64,000 bases of DNA from Amoebidium appalachense (Eukaryota > Ichthyosporea), in the NCBI GenBank assembly GCA_963693365.1, contig CAVNZM010000016.1, positions 3,906,001-3,970,000 on the forward strand, written 5' to 3'. This document shows, one piece after another, positions 1 through 27,960 of the stretch; position 1 is the first letter of the stretch; the number at the start of each line of letters is the position of its first letter. The translations under genes were made by a program, and so were the position numbers. The notes beneath the pieces were generated by a model. That model had not been told where the DNA came from and did no database searches. It saw only the letters and a program-made list of their open reading frames with translations.

Positions 1-293
1 GTACCTACACTGTCATACACCACCCCTTACAGTGCATATCGCCAGGGCTAACAAACACTTCCATTGCCATGCATACCCCCCCCCCCCCCCCCTCCCTCTC
101 TCTCTCTCCCCCCCCCTCCCCCCCCACTCTCCCCCTATTCCTCATCCATATATTATTGCATGGCTCCCCTGCCGGCCTGCATGAGGCTACCTGTCCTCCT
201 GCCTGCCTGCCTTCACCATTACTCAAAAGCCTTCCTATTCCGAGATCTGCTTGCAGACCTACCCACGATCACCCTTCTCCAATCAGGGGCTTC

Positions 294-327
<34 letters not shown>

Positions 328-1112
328 CCCCCCTCCCCCCCCTCCCCCACCTCCCCACCCCCCAACTCTGTCCCCCGGGCCCACCCCGCACCCATCCACC
401 CACCCTCCCACCCACCCCTTCATCACCACGTGACAACCTTGGCAACCCATCCCAGCATACTCGCTTCCTACCATGTGAATTTTAACTGGAGCCTCTAGTA
501 AGTAGGTAATTACTGCCACAGCCTTACTCTCGGACAGCCGGCGCTCTCCCGACTTAAGCTTCTAGTCTTAAAGCAACCAAAGACCAGAGGCTACTTCTAT
601 GGACCGTGATTCCCCCCCCTCGCTCTTCCCTACTTCCCCATGTCTGTCATCTCTTCTAAACAACAACAGCAAACCCAAAAGTACAAAGTTCCGTGGATCA
701 CCCAAAACAAGATGGTGCCAACTTGCCCTTTGGCCCCCGGCAGCATCATGGCAACACCCGCGAGCGAGATCTCGCCCTAGATATCCAGGTCCCATATTTG
801 TAGCAATGTGAGAGTAGTGGGAATAAAAAAATGGTTTGCACGGGCCGGGCAATGAGCGAGTTCGGTGTGGGTGGTTTGGGGCTACAATAGGACTGGGGAG
901 GGGAGGGGGTGGGGCGGAGGGGGGAGGGGGGTGGGGCATCTAGTTCAGCAACGGGCAGAGAAGAAGACCAATCTATTGGAGTGTGATGGCGGCGACACAA
1001 ACAGAAGACAAAAGGTAGTGGTTGAGGGAGGGTCAAGGAAGAGCGAAGAGCATAAGAGTAAACTTCTATACTTTTATTGTTACCCGCCGGGGGCCGTGGG
1101 AGTTGTGGGGGG

Positions 1113-1196
<84 letters not shown>

Positions 1197-1932
1197 AGGG
1201 GGGGGGGAGGGAGGGGGGGAGAGGGGGGCATATATGTATACGTAGTGCAGTAAGGGGCACGGGAGAAGACCAACATATCACTAGGTATCAATATACACAG
1301 AAATTCCGAAGTGTAAGGGGGAGGACCGGAAAGGGGCAGAAGGGCCTAAGAGTAGCTTTACATGAAACCTAAAACAGTAGCAGGAATCCGAGCGACCGGG
1401 AAAAGGGGATAGCAGTAGTCACCTAAACCATCAGTCGACTGTTGGTAGTACCGTTTTTTGTCAAGTTGTGTGTGTGCGGGCCTTCCTTTACACTGGTCAG
1501 GGGGAGTCGTATGTACGAGGGCATCTCGAACATATTTACAAAAGCTATCACGTAATCTTTTGCAAGTCATACTCACAAGAGCTATTACATGATCACTTGA
1601 CTTGGTGACTCCGAAGCAGTGTCGTGTGTGAGTGTGGTGTGTGGTGGGTGGTGGGTGTATAACTGAACGACACGACGGTGTGCGCGGGTCTGCTTGATAG
1701 TCCTTTCCCTCTCTTTATGCACTGCATTGGCTAGAGCTATAGTTACACGAATCTCCTGCAGACTTAGGAAAACACAGCTACAACATGAGCTATCTACAAC
1801 TTCTACACACCAGGTGCACAACTACTGTTTTTCGAAACTTCCATACAAGTTTATTCATCACTCCTGTTACGCACAACTGCAAAACATGCGAAAAAGCAAA
1901 TGATAAACATAATTGTCTTACAAGGGGAACGT
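1..1932. other. Intergenic, no supported gene
   Basis: The stretch holds C-rich tracts (about 76-125 and 297-360), a very long G run (1114-1195) and unique-looking sequence between them. The open frames here are proline or glycine runs read from the tracts. The last few hundred bases are the 3' flank of the minus-strand gene that ends at 1933. I see no promoter or conserved protein. Confidence 0.6.
1114..1195. repeat. Poly-G tract, about 82 bases
   Basis: This is an uninterrupted G run followed by GA-rich sequence. It is among the longest homopolymers in the window, and its exact length is doubtful because such runs are hard to sequence. Confidence 0.9.
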
Positions 1933-2232
1933 CTAACATATTCCTAATGCCTTTGCCCTCCGCACCCACTCCTGCGGCTGTCTCTCTGCCTTACATTCTT
2001 TACACGTTCGATAAATCTCCTTCTTCATTTCATCATCTGAGAAGTTATCCTTCTTAAAGAAACCCAAGCATCCAGTACAGCTGTAGAGCCCAAATCTTGC
2101 AGCGAGGCAGTTGTGGCACCACTGACAGTACGTGTCGTCATCCACCGTGTCAATGTACCGATTCTTTAACGGGCAGTAATACATGGACGGGCGCAACTTG
2201 CCACAGGCCTCGCAGGGGAGCTTTATATCCAT
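1933..2232 (-). CDS. Small Cys-rich zinc-finger-like protein
   Basis: The frame encodes 99 residues from the first in-frame Met that is followed directly by conserved-looking sequence. Four CxxC pairs are visible: CEAC, CQWC, CTGC and CKEC. That spacing suggests two zinc sites. The second half (CTGC, then an FS...E segment, then RTCKEC) resembles the Stc1-type or treble-clef zinc fingers of fungal and protist proteins, but this rests on motif pattern only. Codon use is non-repetitive, unlike the surrounding microsatellites. Upstream lies a strong 3' splice site (T-rich tract ending TTGCAG at about 2285) and the frame stays open back to it. A 5' exon is therefore likely, possibly with a start at 2458 in a good context (ACCATGG) whose basic product could be an organelle leader. 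Function unknown. Confidence 0.6.
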   Translation of the reverse strand: MDIKLPCEACGKLRPSMYYCPLKNRYIDTVDDDTYCQWCHNCLAARFGLYSCTGCLGFFKKDNFSDDEMKKEIYRTCKECKAERQPQEWVRRAKALGIC

Positions 2233-2362
2233 TTTCAGGTCTTTGCTAAAAGGGAAAAATGCAGTTTTAGGGTCTTCTTGAACTGCCCTGCAAGGAAAAT
2301 AAAACAAAAAAAACAGACGACTGACTGCAGACTGAGTGGTTCGTTCGCGGGATCTCAAAACT

Positions 2363-2424
2363 ATGGACCACTTTGGATCTATAATAGGCCGATCTGTGGA
2401 ATGCGGCTCTGGAGCCATAGGGCC
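2363..2424 (-). promoter_or_regulatory. Bipartite upstream element, copy 1
   Basis: In the sense of the downstream Cys-rich gene this reads GGCCCTATGGC, a 32-base spacer, then TAGATCCAAAGTGGTCCAT. The second block ends 131 bases before that gene's Met codon. The same two blocks, in the same order and the same orientation relative to a gene, occur upstream of the CobW/F-box gene at 5364-5445. It could be a promoter or leader element, or a fragment of a dispersed repeat. Confidence 0.45.
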
Positions 2425-3100
2425 TTCCCGTGTGCAGACTGCGCAGCCGCGGCGCCATGGTTTTCCGTGCGAAACTTACAACACCTACAAGAACTGAAGC
2501 GACTCTATCTAACCTACTTTAAGCTAGTATAAGCGCACTTTTAGAGTAGTGAGTAATTGTATATGACACAAATAACAACAGTTTAAAATATTGGTTAAAC
2601 AATCAAAAGCCCCGCACGCACATGCCTGCTCATCAGTAGAGCTGCAGTCTACCTCCGGAGTCTAGATCTGTGGACGTGGTGGTATGGTGTGTGGTTCAAA
2701 GAACTATGGTTAGAAGACGCCGTGACGTGGCCCAGTAGAGTGAAAAAAGTACCTATAAGAGCCAAAGGTTATGCAGAGACCACTTTAACCCGGTCACTGC
2801 AACTTTTTTTGTGTCATCGACAACAAGCCACTACACCTCAAACCTGTTACCGGAGCTTGTCCCACTGTACGCCCGTTCTAGAAGGTGCAAACAGTGGGGT
2901 TTTGGTGCTACCACTCAGAAGAAGCCAAATAAACATGACTTGGTTGTTCAGGCATAGGCTCAAGTTTGTCCCACCCCCATCATGCTCAACTTATACATGT
3001 CTGCCCATAACCACCCACCTGCCCGCCCCTGACTGCATGGGAAGGCCCGCCCGTACTAGTCCCCCCTCTACACAACTAACTTAGGCAACAACACCGGGCC

Positions 3101-3225
3101 GTAAGAAACACACACACACATACAAACAAAAATACACACAAACACACACACACACACGCACACACGCACACACGCACACACACATGTCGTACACACACAC
3201 ACACACACAGACACACACACACACC

Positions 3226-3277
<52 letters not shown>

Positions 3278-3286
3278 ACGAGAGAG

Positions 3287-3343
<57 letters not shown>

Positions 3344-3375
3344 AACACCGTGACACACACACACACATAAACACA
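3101..3375. repeat. Compound (CA)n / (GA)n microsatellite
   Basis: CA repeats flank a GA-rich block at about 3225-3287. It is interrupted by short variants such as TGTCGTA. Confidence 0.85.
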
Positions 3376-3774
3376 CAAATAACTACATGTAAAGAAGGCA
3401 GCTTGACCTCGCTCACTTCACCACTTCTTACACAGATCTGTTACCTTCTCCAGATCGACCCCACCTTCCCCAGCCGCCCCACTTAAACCCCACTTTTGCC
3501 CGCCAGCCCCCCCCCCCCCCCCCCCCCCCCCTTTCCGAAGTTCCTTATGCCTTCCTTCCTCCCCCTTCCTCCCTCCCCCCACCACCACCTCCCTCCCTAG
3601 GCACCTACAAGAGAGGCGGGGCAACAAGGTGCCCCTGGCGAGGGAGGGAAAGAAGGGGGGGGGGGGGGGGGGGGGGGAGGGGGGAGGGTCCCGGGAGGGA
3701 AGGCTAGGAAGAGGACCGTGAGAGCATAACAACGTACACCTTCACTGACGTCGACATACACTCACACCTGAACG

Positions 3775-4170
<396 letters not shown>

Positions 4171-4264
4171 ATATACAGACGCCTAAGTGTACGCGTGCAC
4201 AAATACACACGCAAACGTGACACAATCACTCACACACACACAAACACACACACACACACACTGC

Positions 4265-4376
<112 letters not shown>

Positions 4377-5363
4377 TTAATGTCACACACAGTACACACA
4401 CATGTGCAATACACACACACACTTACCCTGTGTAACAAACGACACACTGGCACAGTATATTAACCGGCCTCTTTTGGTGCAGTGGCGGTTTGCAAACACG
4501 CACGGTCCGGGTTAGTGCTAGCCCAAGACAACGTAACGTTAGATATAATTAGCAGCTTCTGCGCAGATCTTGTGTAGGGAGAGAACAGACGGGTAGATGT
4601 ACAAAGACTTAGAATAGAAAGAGAGCTGCCGGGTTTGCATTTCTTTTATCCGTGAGCAAGAGAAAGAAAAAAAAACAGTTAAGTAGCAAGCATCTAATTC
4701 GACTTGTTTCATGTTAGTGGCAGTACATAGTAGGCTCGTACCGATACTAGTGCTACCTCTGCACACTGCACTGTGCAACAAAACATGTTGCACTCAAATG
4801 ACCTTTCAAAGTTGGATGCAAGGGATACTTGACGAAACAATATATGCAACAAGTAATTTATTACAAAAAGAACAACAGGGTGTCTGTCAGAGTCTGCTGG
4901 TTGCGTTGGACGGTGTCGAAAACAGTCATGAGGTGTTTTCGACCGAAACGCCTTCCCGTTGTCTGTATGTGTATGGCTGACAGGGCATTCCACAAAAAGG
5001 TGGACTGAATGATCACGCTGTACGTGTGTATAATGTTCACACGCCATGCCTACTCTACCCCCAGAGAGTGTATTTGGCAGAAACGCACCATGCAGGCAGT
5101 AAATGTTCAACACCCGTAGTACTTGTGCATATGTTTAACTACGGTGCATGTGTGATGCCCTCATGATCACGAATGGCTAAGAAAAACGCCCAACGCAACA
5201 AGCCTGCAAACCCCAAAATAACTAAGACGATAGAAATTATCATTTATAATAAAAAGCATCTGTGTAGCATTTTGAGGAAAAAGCAAATATTGTTACGTAA
5301 AGGGGTTTGTCTTGGCGGCCAGAAGTAGCTTCTACGTCGCTGCCAGGCAGCCCGACAAACGAC

Positions 5364-5445
5364 GGCCCTATGGCGGCCAACCTCGGGTGTTGGAGCGAAG
5401 CAAAAAATTGATCGATTTTTGAATAGTAGATCCAAAGTGGTCCAT
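5364..5445 (+). promoter_or_regulatory. Bipartite upstream element, copy 2
   Basis: GGCCCTATGGC at 5364-5374 and TAGATCCAAAGTGGTCCAT at 5427-5445 are separated by 52 bases. The element ends 306 bases upstream of the CobW/F-box start codon. Compared with copy 1 the blocks are identical but the spacer is 20 bases longer. Between the blocks is the AT-rich palindrome AAAATTGATCGATTTT. Confidence 0.45.
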
Positions 5446-5751
5446 TCCTGAACGCGCAGGTGTTCCGAGCAGATAAACCATATATGGCAAATGCTTTTTC
5501 TATAACCAAAAATAGGTAATTCTGCCATCCAATCATACGGCGGATTTTGTCTTTATGATGAGATGGATCCCCCAATCACTGCGTGCCAAACGCAGTTCTG
5601 TGCATACTACACGGAAACGAGAAAACAGTAAAGAGGAACAGAAAGAGGCTCGAGTCTGCTCGGAGTTGTAGTTTGTAAGCCCTTCACCTTTACAACTCAG
5701 AGTAGCAAAGCATAGCATAACGTTGTAAGCGTTCCGAGTATAGTCGTAGCC

Positions 5752-16275
<10,524 letters not shown>

Positions 16276-16583
16276 GACTTAGTATGGTTTTGCTCTTGTA
16301 TATGAAGGGAAAAGGGGGTTTTGGGGGGGAGGGGGGAGGGGGGGGGGGGGGGGGGAGGGGGGAGGGGGGGGGGGGGGGGGGGGGGGATAATTGTACACAT
16401 GCTGCATGTGTGTGCGCAGATGTTTATGCACTTGTAGACATGGGCTTTTGCGACCTTTAACAATGTACACTGAGCCTGATTTTCTTTCGATTATTTTGAT
16501 TATTGGTGTCACTGAGACTTATTTGCTTTTTTATCATTTAGTAATCGTGAATTATAATGGAGGTAGAACCGCATACACGTGAC

Positions 16584-16624
<41 letters not shown>

Positions 16625-16626
16625 AT

Positions 16627-16970
16627 GTATGTGTAGGACCACGTGCTGTGTGCGCGTGTGAGGGACTCCTTGTGAAGCCATGCATTGGAAGATATCATTG
16701 TAGCCAAAAATGTGACTTTGGCCTTTTAAGGCCCATTAAATCTTGACTTTTTCCAACCTCTCACATGACTTCACAACTTCGGTACCGAAGTTGTGTGTGT
16801 GTGTGACGGTGCATGATGTGTAGGACCACGTGATGTGTGCGCGTGTGAGGGACTCCTTGTGAGGCCATGCATTGGAAGATTGTAGCCAGGAATGTGACTT
16901 TGGCCTTTTAAGGCCCATTAAATTTTGACTTTTTCCAACCTCTCACATGACTTCACAACTTCGGTTCCTT
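16627..16970. repeat. Imperfect tandem duplication, 187-base period
   Basis: GTGTAGGACCACGTG, GAGGGACTCCTTGTGA, GGCCTTTTAAGGCCCATTAA and CACATGACTTCACAACTTCG occur in both units. The first unit ends in a perfect 24-base palindrome (16772-16795) centred on GGTACC. Confidence 0.9.
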
Positions 16971-17341
16971 GGATTATGTTAGCCTTAACGGAATGCGATT
17001 CTGAAAAGTTCATGCTGTATACAGTACTGTAACACATTCCTAATATGCTTATTCTAATGGAAGTGAGAATGAATACAGATAATCATAAATAAATAAAACC
17101 ATTCAGGGAAACACGGGGGAAAAGAGAGCCTATATTCCAGGGTAATAATTTTATTTAGCATGTCCTGTGATTTGATCGATTTTCTAGCATCCGTGAAGGT
17201 TATAATACATGTTGTACATGTGCCACACACACAGACACAGTGTCACACCCACGTGTATACGTTCACGCTCCTTGACATGAATGCCATAGTAGTATAGTGC
17301 CCCGTGCAACACAGCGCAACACACAAATCCCTGAGTCATAG

Positions 17342-17381
<40 letters not shown>

Positions 17382-17583
17382 CTGTGTACACGTGTAATGC
17401 TGCTGTTCCGGCAGTGCCCGCCCCCCCCCCCCCCCCCCCCCCCGCCCCCTCGCTCCCCCCCCCCCCCCCCCTCCCCCCCCCCAGATCCCCTCTCTTCTGT
17501 GTGTGTGCCTAGGTGTGTTTGTCCGTCTTCCCCTCCCTCGTTGGTTTCTCTTCTCATTTCTCACTCCCTCACACCGTCAAACA

Positions 17584-17629
<46 letters not shown>

Positions 17630-17879
17630 ACATGAAAACATGCACACACACACGCACACGCACACAATGTACACAAATGCACACACACATCATGACGCAC
17701 ACACACACACAATAGTGCTCTCCCTCTCTTTCTCTCTCCGTCTCTCCGTGTCTCTCCCTCTCTCTCTCTCCCACCCACCCATCTCTCTCTCCCTCCCTCT
17801 AGATCGAGATCTAGATCTAGTGTTTCACAGCACTCTCTCTCCCCCCCTCCCTCCCTCCCTACCTCCCTCACTCCCGGCC

Positions 17880-18350
<471 letters not shown>

Positions 18351-18989
18351 CACACACAACACACACACGAGACTGTCAGTCTGTCTTTCGCTCTCAGTTT
18401 CGCCTCTCCTTCATCCTTGGTGGGCTTTCAAGCCGTGAATGAATCATCCGATCGGGCTGGCCCTAACCAGGGAAATCAGCCACGCCCGGGATACCGTTTC
18501 CACCTTTCAACAGCCAGGGATAGCTTTAAAAGCAAGAGCCCAACCATGCACAGTACCTTGCAAACTGCGTGCACACACTTTCACACACACACATGCTCAC
18601 ACAAATCACGTGAAGCCTAGAAAAGCCCCTGGGCCCACGTACACAGATCTTGGACTACTGTAGCTTATGATCTCACGTACACAGTACATTCCTGAGCGCT
18701 GCGCGCTTGCAGGGTGTGAAATGCTTTGGGATCACCTGGATGTACACATAAGAGCCACAGCCTCTCCACTTTCACCAGCCCTAAACAGGGCCACCAGCCT
18801 TTTTAGGTGGGGGTTTTTAAAAAAGCAATATTTACAGGAAAGCACTATAGTGTTAACACTTTTCAACTTTTCGCGCTAAGCCTTTGTGCATGTGTGCCAC
18901 GTGTGGACATTATGAAACCCGGCCTCCGGCACTGGCACTGCCTCCGGCTCGGGGGCCGGGCCCCGGATGATTTCACAGCCTGCATCAAA

Positions 18990-19225
18990 GCAGATCCACA
19001 TTTTTGGGGTTGTTTGAATTAATATCAAGCATCAGCCTCACTACGAAACCCCATGGAAAATGGACTTATGGTCGTGTTGATAAAAGCCTATTATTAGATG
19101 GTTTTTTGCAGATCCACATTTTTGGGGTTGTTTGAATTAATATCAGGCATCAGCCTCACTACGAAACCCCATGGAAAATGGACTTATGGTCGTGTTGATA
19201 AAAGCCTATTGTTAGATGGTTTTTT
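18990..19225. repeat. Near-perfect tandem duplication, 118-base period
   Basis: Two units begin GCAGATCCACATTTTTGGGG and end in a T-rich TTAGATGG segment. They differ at only two or three bases, so the event is recent. Confidence 0.95.
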
Positions 19226-19571
19226 CGCGTCTCTATAGTATTATTTTTATTTTTATTTTTACACTCACCGTGCTGGCAGTCTGGAGGTAGTTGTAGCCTG
19301 ACAATCAATACACGTCACGGTACGTGATGTGACTAAAATTCCTAATAAGCTCAATATCCAATAAGAACATTTCTTATCACCTAAATATGGTAAGTAATGA
19401 TCTCCTGCACAAGTACGGGCAGCACCCATTGAATGGATAAACCAATCGGAATAGAGAAAGGATAACGGCATTTGTTACTTTTGAACGCGGCTTTCCAAAT
19501 ACGTGATTTTTGGATCAGGATACACCAATGATAGGCTATTCTGTAAACGAAACCGGGGGCACCTGCGCATG

Positions 19572-19853
19572 CAGGGATGCACCAAAAGTTTCACGGGCCG
19601 GTCCCGGTCGGGTTTCAATATTGTCGGGTCGGGTACGGTCGGTCACGAAAACTCAAAACATGGTTATGTGGGTGTGTCTTTCAATTGTGTGCGTGTGTGT
19701 GTGTGCGTGCACGTGTGTGAGTGTGTGCGTGTGTGCAACGGTTAACGTTGTCATGTGTGTGTGTGCGCCACTCGCTGTGACGTCACGGTGTGACTGTGTG
19801 TGTGTGTGTGTGTGCGTGCCATGGTGTGTGCCAGTCAGTGTGTGTCGTAGGCC

Positions 19854-19908
<55 letters not shown>

Positions 19909-19920
19909 GTACAGTCTAAG

Positions 19921-20000
<80 letters not shown>

Positions 20001-20037
20001 GGAAGAGAGAGAGAGAGAGAGAGATCTATCTAGAGGG

Positions 20038-20082
<45 letters not shown>

Positions 20083-20204
20083 AGGGAGGGAGGGAGACAG
20101 TATGTGTGTACATGTGTGTGTGCGTGTCTGTGTGTTTCTTGTGCAGGAAACACAAGGAAATTTAAAACGCACAACTCTATTATTTGAAATATATTACCCC
20201 ACCT

Positions 20205-20249
<45 letters not shown>

Positions 20250-20420
20250 AGGCCCCCGCCCGGTGACCCCCGCCGGGTTTTGGCCCTGGGCCGGGTCGGT
20301 CACGGGCCGACTTGGTCGGGTATCTATAGCTCCCGGGTATCGGCCAAAATGGGCTCGGTCGACCGACCGTCCGGTGACCAGTCGGTCCCGGGTCGGGCCG
20401 ACCGACCGGATGCATCCCTG
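19572..20420. mobile_element. Possible non-autonomous hAT-like element
   Basis: The ends are inverted: CAGGGATGCA at 19572 and TGCATCCCTG ending at 20420, a sequence typical of hAT termini. Both ends continue into GGTCGG/CCGACC-rich sequence. The interior is GT and GA microsatellite with no transposase. The 8-mer GCACCTGC flanks both sides (19559-19566 and 20422-20429) but is offset 5 bases on the left and 1 on the right, so it is not a clean target-site duplication. Confidence 0.45.
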
Positions 20421-20942
20421 AGCACCTGCCCAATGGCATGCATCTTTAACATTTCTCTCAGGTAGAAAGCAAAAAGAGGAAAGAAATCTCCATCGATAAA
20501 TGCACACAAACCCGTGAAAGCTATTGTTTTTTCTTACATTTGAGATTTATTCTGTCATCAGTATATTCTTCCCGCATCTGCCAAGGGAAGTTTTTGTAGC
20601 GGCTTTATGGGTTCACAAACTTTCACACTCTTGATTTTTGCTCTTGAACCTAAGGCTGAAGAACCAATCAGATACTGGCAAAATGGACCGTGCGCCACCG
20701 CTTCCCGAACCAGTCATCTGGCTCGTTGCCTGAACAGACCTACAGCTTCGCACGCACTTCACGACCCTTATTTTCCTCTACCCAGCTACCCTCGTCAAAA
20801 ACAAATGCATGACATAAAGAGTTATTTTTGCCCAGTATGACATATTAATTGCTTTAATTGGTTAGTTTATTTTATAGAGTTGAATTTACTCTTGTAATTG
20901 GCTTAGCTACAGTGTTTACTTTAGGTCCAAAGGGGGTTTTAA

Positions 20943-21034
20943 TGACGTGGCACGCGCAGCAAAGACGTCATTACAATCAGTAGGCACGCATTCCCCGTCG
21001 CTACGGGACGGGGGGATGGGGAAAAGGTATATAA
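20943..21034 (+). promoter_or_regulatory. bZIP gene core promoter with CRE-like sites
   Basis: TGACGTGG (20943-20950) and GACGTCA (20964-20970) are CRE/G-box-like bZIP targets. TATATAA lies at 21028-21034, so transcription should start near 21060. Because the gene downstream encodes a bZIP protein, self-regulation is possible, though its basic region is atypical. Confidence 0.6.
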
Positions 21035-21081
21035 GCTGCTACCCTTTGTTGGGAGAAAAGTTTCATTTCAATCTGTTTCGC

Positions 21082-21206
21082 ATGCAACGAAAACAGGAAG
21101 AAACGGGAGCTGGGTACTTTTTCAGTTTGTTTGGGCTCAGCATTGATTGATTGTTTTGACACAGAGACAAGTCGTTTGAAGTTGAATCATGATAATCGTT
21201 CAATAA
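21082..21206 (+). promoter_or_regulatory. Two upstream ORFs in the bZIP leader
   Basis: The leader exon (about 21060-21314, donor AAAG then GTACGT) contains an ATG at 21082 opening a 22-codon frame that stops at 21148-21150. A second ATG at 21189 opens a 5-codon frame stopping at 21204-21206. No other ATG precedes the main start at 22035 once the intron is removed. The arrangement recalls the leaders of GCN4, ATF4 and HAC1, whose upstream ORFs control translation. Confidence 0.55.
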
Positions 21207-21683
21207 ACAAAATTCACTCCATTCTTTCTCGTTTACTGTGAAACTCGTACAGTCTAGAGTTCAGAGTTTCCACACAAAAACTTGTGGACAACAGAATAAC
21301 TCCTCTGAAGAAAGGTACGTTGATCTGTCTTGTGGGCACTTTCCTTCTCGCAGTCCACCTGACTTTTGCAACATGTGCACTGAAGCGTGTGGGGGCTTGT
21401 CATGAGCTATTCACGGTTTGCATGCATATCCATGCCCCTTGAAGACGGACAACGAACAGGCCATGTGAGGATTTCTCATGGTGCATCATGGCATCAGATT
21501 TCTTTACCTGTTTTTCTCTCTCTCTCTTCCCCCCTCTCATTTGCTTTTCGTTATTCCCTTTTTTTGTGTGTGCGCGCGCACGACACAAGGTGTTTTTGTG
21601 CATGTGGGCGGATGTGCGGGTGTGCGGGTGTGTGTGTGTGTGTGACGTGTTGTGTACGTGTGTGCATGGGTGCGCGTGTACAT

Positions 21684-21780
<97 letters not shown>

Positions 21781-21798
21781 ACGGTGTGTGTGTGTATG

Positions 21799-21845
<47 letters not shown>

Positions 21846-22034
21846 ACGGTGCTCGTGTGTATGTGCGTGTGTGTGCATGTGTGTATGTGTGTGTGTGTGG
21901 TGTGTGTGTGGACATGATAACGTCTCAAACTAATCACCCTTTCTTTTATTTTCCATACACAGGTTTTGGAATTCCCCAACGTGTCTGATCTCAATTTTAA
22001 GGCAGAACACACTCAACGTTTTGCGCCATCCACT

Positions 22035-25544
<3,510 letters not shown>

Positions 25545-26441
25545 GTATTCAATGGCCTTTTTTTAGTGTGGCAATTGCCTTTTGTAGGTGTGGCAATGGC
25601 GCTTTTCAGTTTTAAAGGTTGTCTTTTTTTTTTTTTTTTGTTATATATTTGGGTTGATAGGGGACAAGCACACGTACACGTGAACAAAGTCATGTCAAAT
25701 CACGGTAGTCAGTTACGCACCCACCCACACACACCGTGACTGTAGCATGTATGTTTTACAGTTGTTTTTTTTTAAAAAAGAACGTTTTTTCTTCTTCTTT
25801 TTTTCTTTTTAAAAAAAAAACAAAATTCAAGACACACGTGTACACACACATCCATACGAATAGAGAGCTAGGCAGACACATAACGTTTACAGCAAGTACA
25901 CATGCTGACCGCACACCGTCACATATACAGTTTTTTTTATGCAATTGGTTTGTATGGATCTGAAAAAAACAAAAAAAAAAAAGTCCTTTTTTCCCGTTGT
26001 GTTAATCCGGTAGATTTCAGTTGGTGTTTAGTTTTTAGGCCGAGGGATGGCATTCACGGTAGAGCCTAATTCGACTATGCCGCACCCGGCATCGTAGTCT
26101 TATTTTTAACTTTAAGAAACGTTGGTTTTTATTGTTTTAATCTTTCCCCCAATGATTTTAGACGATGGTGTTTTAGTACATAGAGGAAAGGGGGGTTTCG
26201 GATATTGCGTATTTCCTGGTGCGGTGATATGGTGGTATGTAGGTACAGCTAGTACAGTGTCACAGCAAATGTGTCTATTCTTTTTATTTTTTATTTTTTA
26301 TTTTTTTTTTTTTTTTAGTTGGATGTATTTAATCGAGGACCGAATTCTTGAGAATTGATGGTGTTGCCGGCGGAAAATGCCGAGTTTTTGACATTTGCAA
26401 TCTACTGAAATTCACCCAAAACTGACCGTAGTAGCAGCAGC

Positions 26442-26484
<43 letters not shown>

Positions 26485-26905
26485 CCCCTCCACACACACA
26501 CACACACACTTACCACCACCACCACCCACCATTAACCACCCACCCACGGTGAACCACCTACCCACTCGCCCCACACACCGTACATACACACGCACGTATA
26601 CACATAACAAATTGAACAATAAAACCTTTCCCAAACAAAAACAAAAACTAAAATCAAAATCTTTTTAAAAGGGATAAAAGCATGTGCACACCTTTTCCGA
26701 AGGCCAGCAGAAGGAGTGCCCAAGTGTTGGCTTGGGATTTCATCTCCACCGTCCGGGTGGGTGGGTGGGTGAAGGGATGTGGGTGGGGTGGGGTGGTGGT
26801 GGTGGTGGTGGTGGTGGGGGGGGGGGGGGGGGGGGGGGGTTTGGTGAACTGTTACCAGGCAGAGAGAAACGGGCCGAACAAAGTACAAGGCATATGTTGC
26901 GAAAT

Positions 26906-26964
<59 letters not shown>

Positions 26965-27960
26965 AAAAAAAAAACATACCCGGACCCCACCCTCCCGGAA
27001 GCGAATAACACGAAAATAACTCCCGATGTAGCCAATCTTGCTCTGCATTGCACTATGTATATGATAGTGGTGCTTATGGGAAGAGTCGTGCATTTTGATT
27101 TAGCGATAATATGAAAAACGGTGGTGTATGTTCAATGCCATGTCGACGTCTAATGCATACTGCTGTTTTCAGGACGGTTGCAACACACAAGCTTTAGGCG
27201 ATGCATGTATACATTGGACTCAGAAACAAAAAGTATACATTTTAAATTTAGACACGGCCTAATTACATGTGTACATTGCTTGCACATGTTGGGGTCAAAC
27301 TGGAAGCCGAGAAAATGACGATAGCATGCATACACACGGAAAGGCATACAGGACTCCACCTCTTTTTTCCCAGTTTTTAATGCATTTATTGCCTATAAAG
27401 AACCGAGGCATCGCGGTAGTATGTCAATGACAAACACCACAATATATGTGATAGTGATCTTACGCTACCTTGTGGGCGGTATCTCGTCTAGCTAAACACA
27501 CAAAGCATTATAACACTTGCATCAAAAAAAAAGAAAAGATTAGACACGTACACCACAAAGCACACCCTCGCTGCCTGTATTGGTGTGCAGATCAACCAAT
27601 CAACATCGACATACGGAGTCACTGGTCACCACACCTTTTAATCAAGGACTGCTAACACCGGCTAAGCCTACATTTACTCTACATTGTTCACGAACATAAA
27701 GGCTTGCTAAATTATTTCTCATGCAAATATCAACAACTAAGTTACCCCCCTCAGGCGGGGAAACAACAAAAAAACAACAACCAACCAAACAAAAAAACAA
27801 AAAACGCACACATGCCTATACCCATAATCCGATGTGCGGATTATTACAACCCCTACGCTAAATGGGGGCCTAGGCCGAGAATGCACACACACACACACAC
27901 CTTTGTATGGATGCGTGCATGTGTGTGTGTGTGTGTGTGCATGTGCACGTGTATGTTTAA
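25545..27960. other. Convergent intergenic region
   Basis: This holds the shared 3' flank of the bZIP gene (plus) and purC (minus). T- and A-rich tracts at 25620-25980, a stem-loop at about 26072-26100 (ACTATGCCG / CGGCATcGTAGT), poly-C at 26443-26481, poly-G about 26817-26839 and poly-C followed by poly-A at 26907-26974. No supported gene. Confidence 0.55.

Noticed and set aside
19510-20187. Arg/Glu-repeat protein
   Set aside because: A translation of (GA)n arrays inside the hAT-like segment.
26040-26105. Minus-strand peptide with GSTVNAI resembling a Sua5/YrdC motif
   Set aside because: It is only about 20 codons, overlaps a stem-loop, and has no further exon or motif nearby. Chance is more likely.
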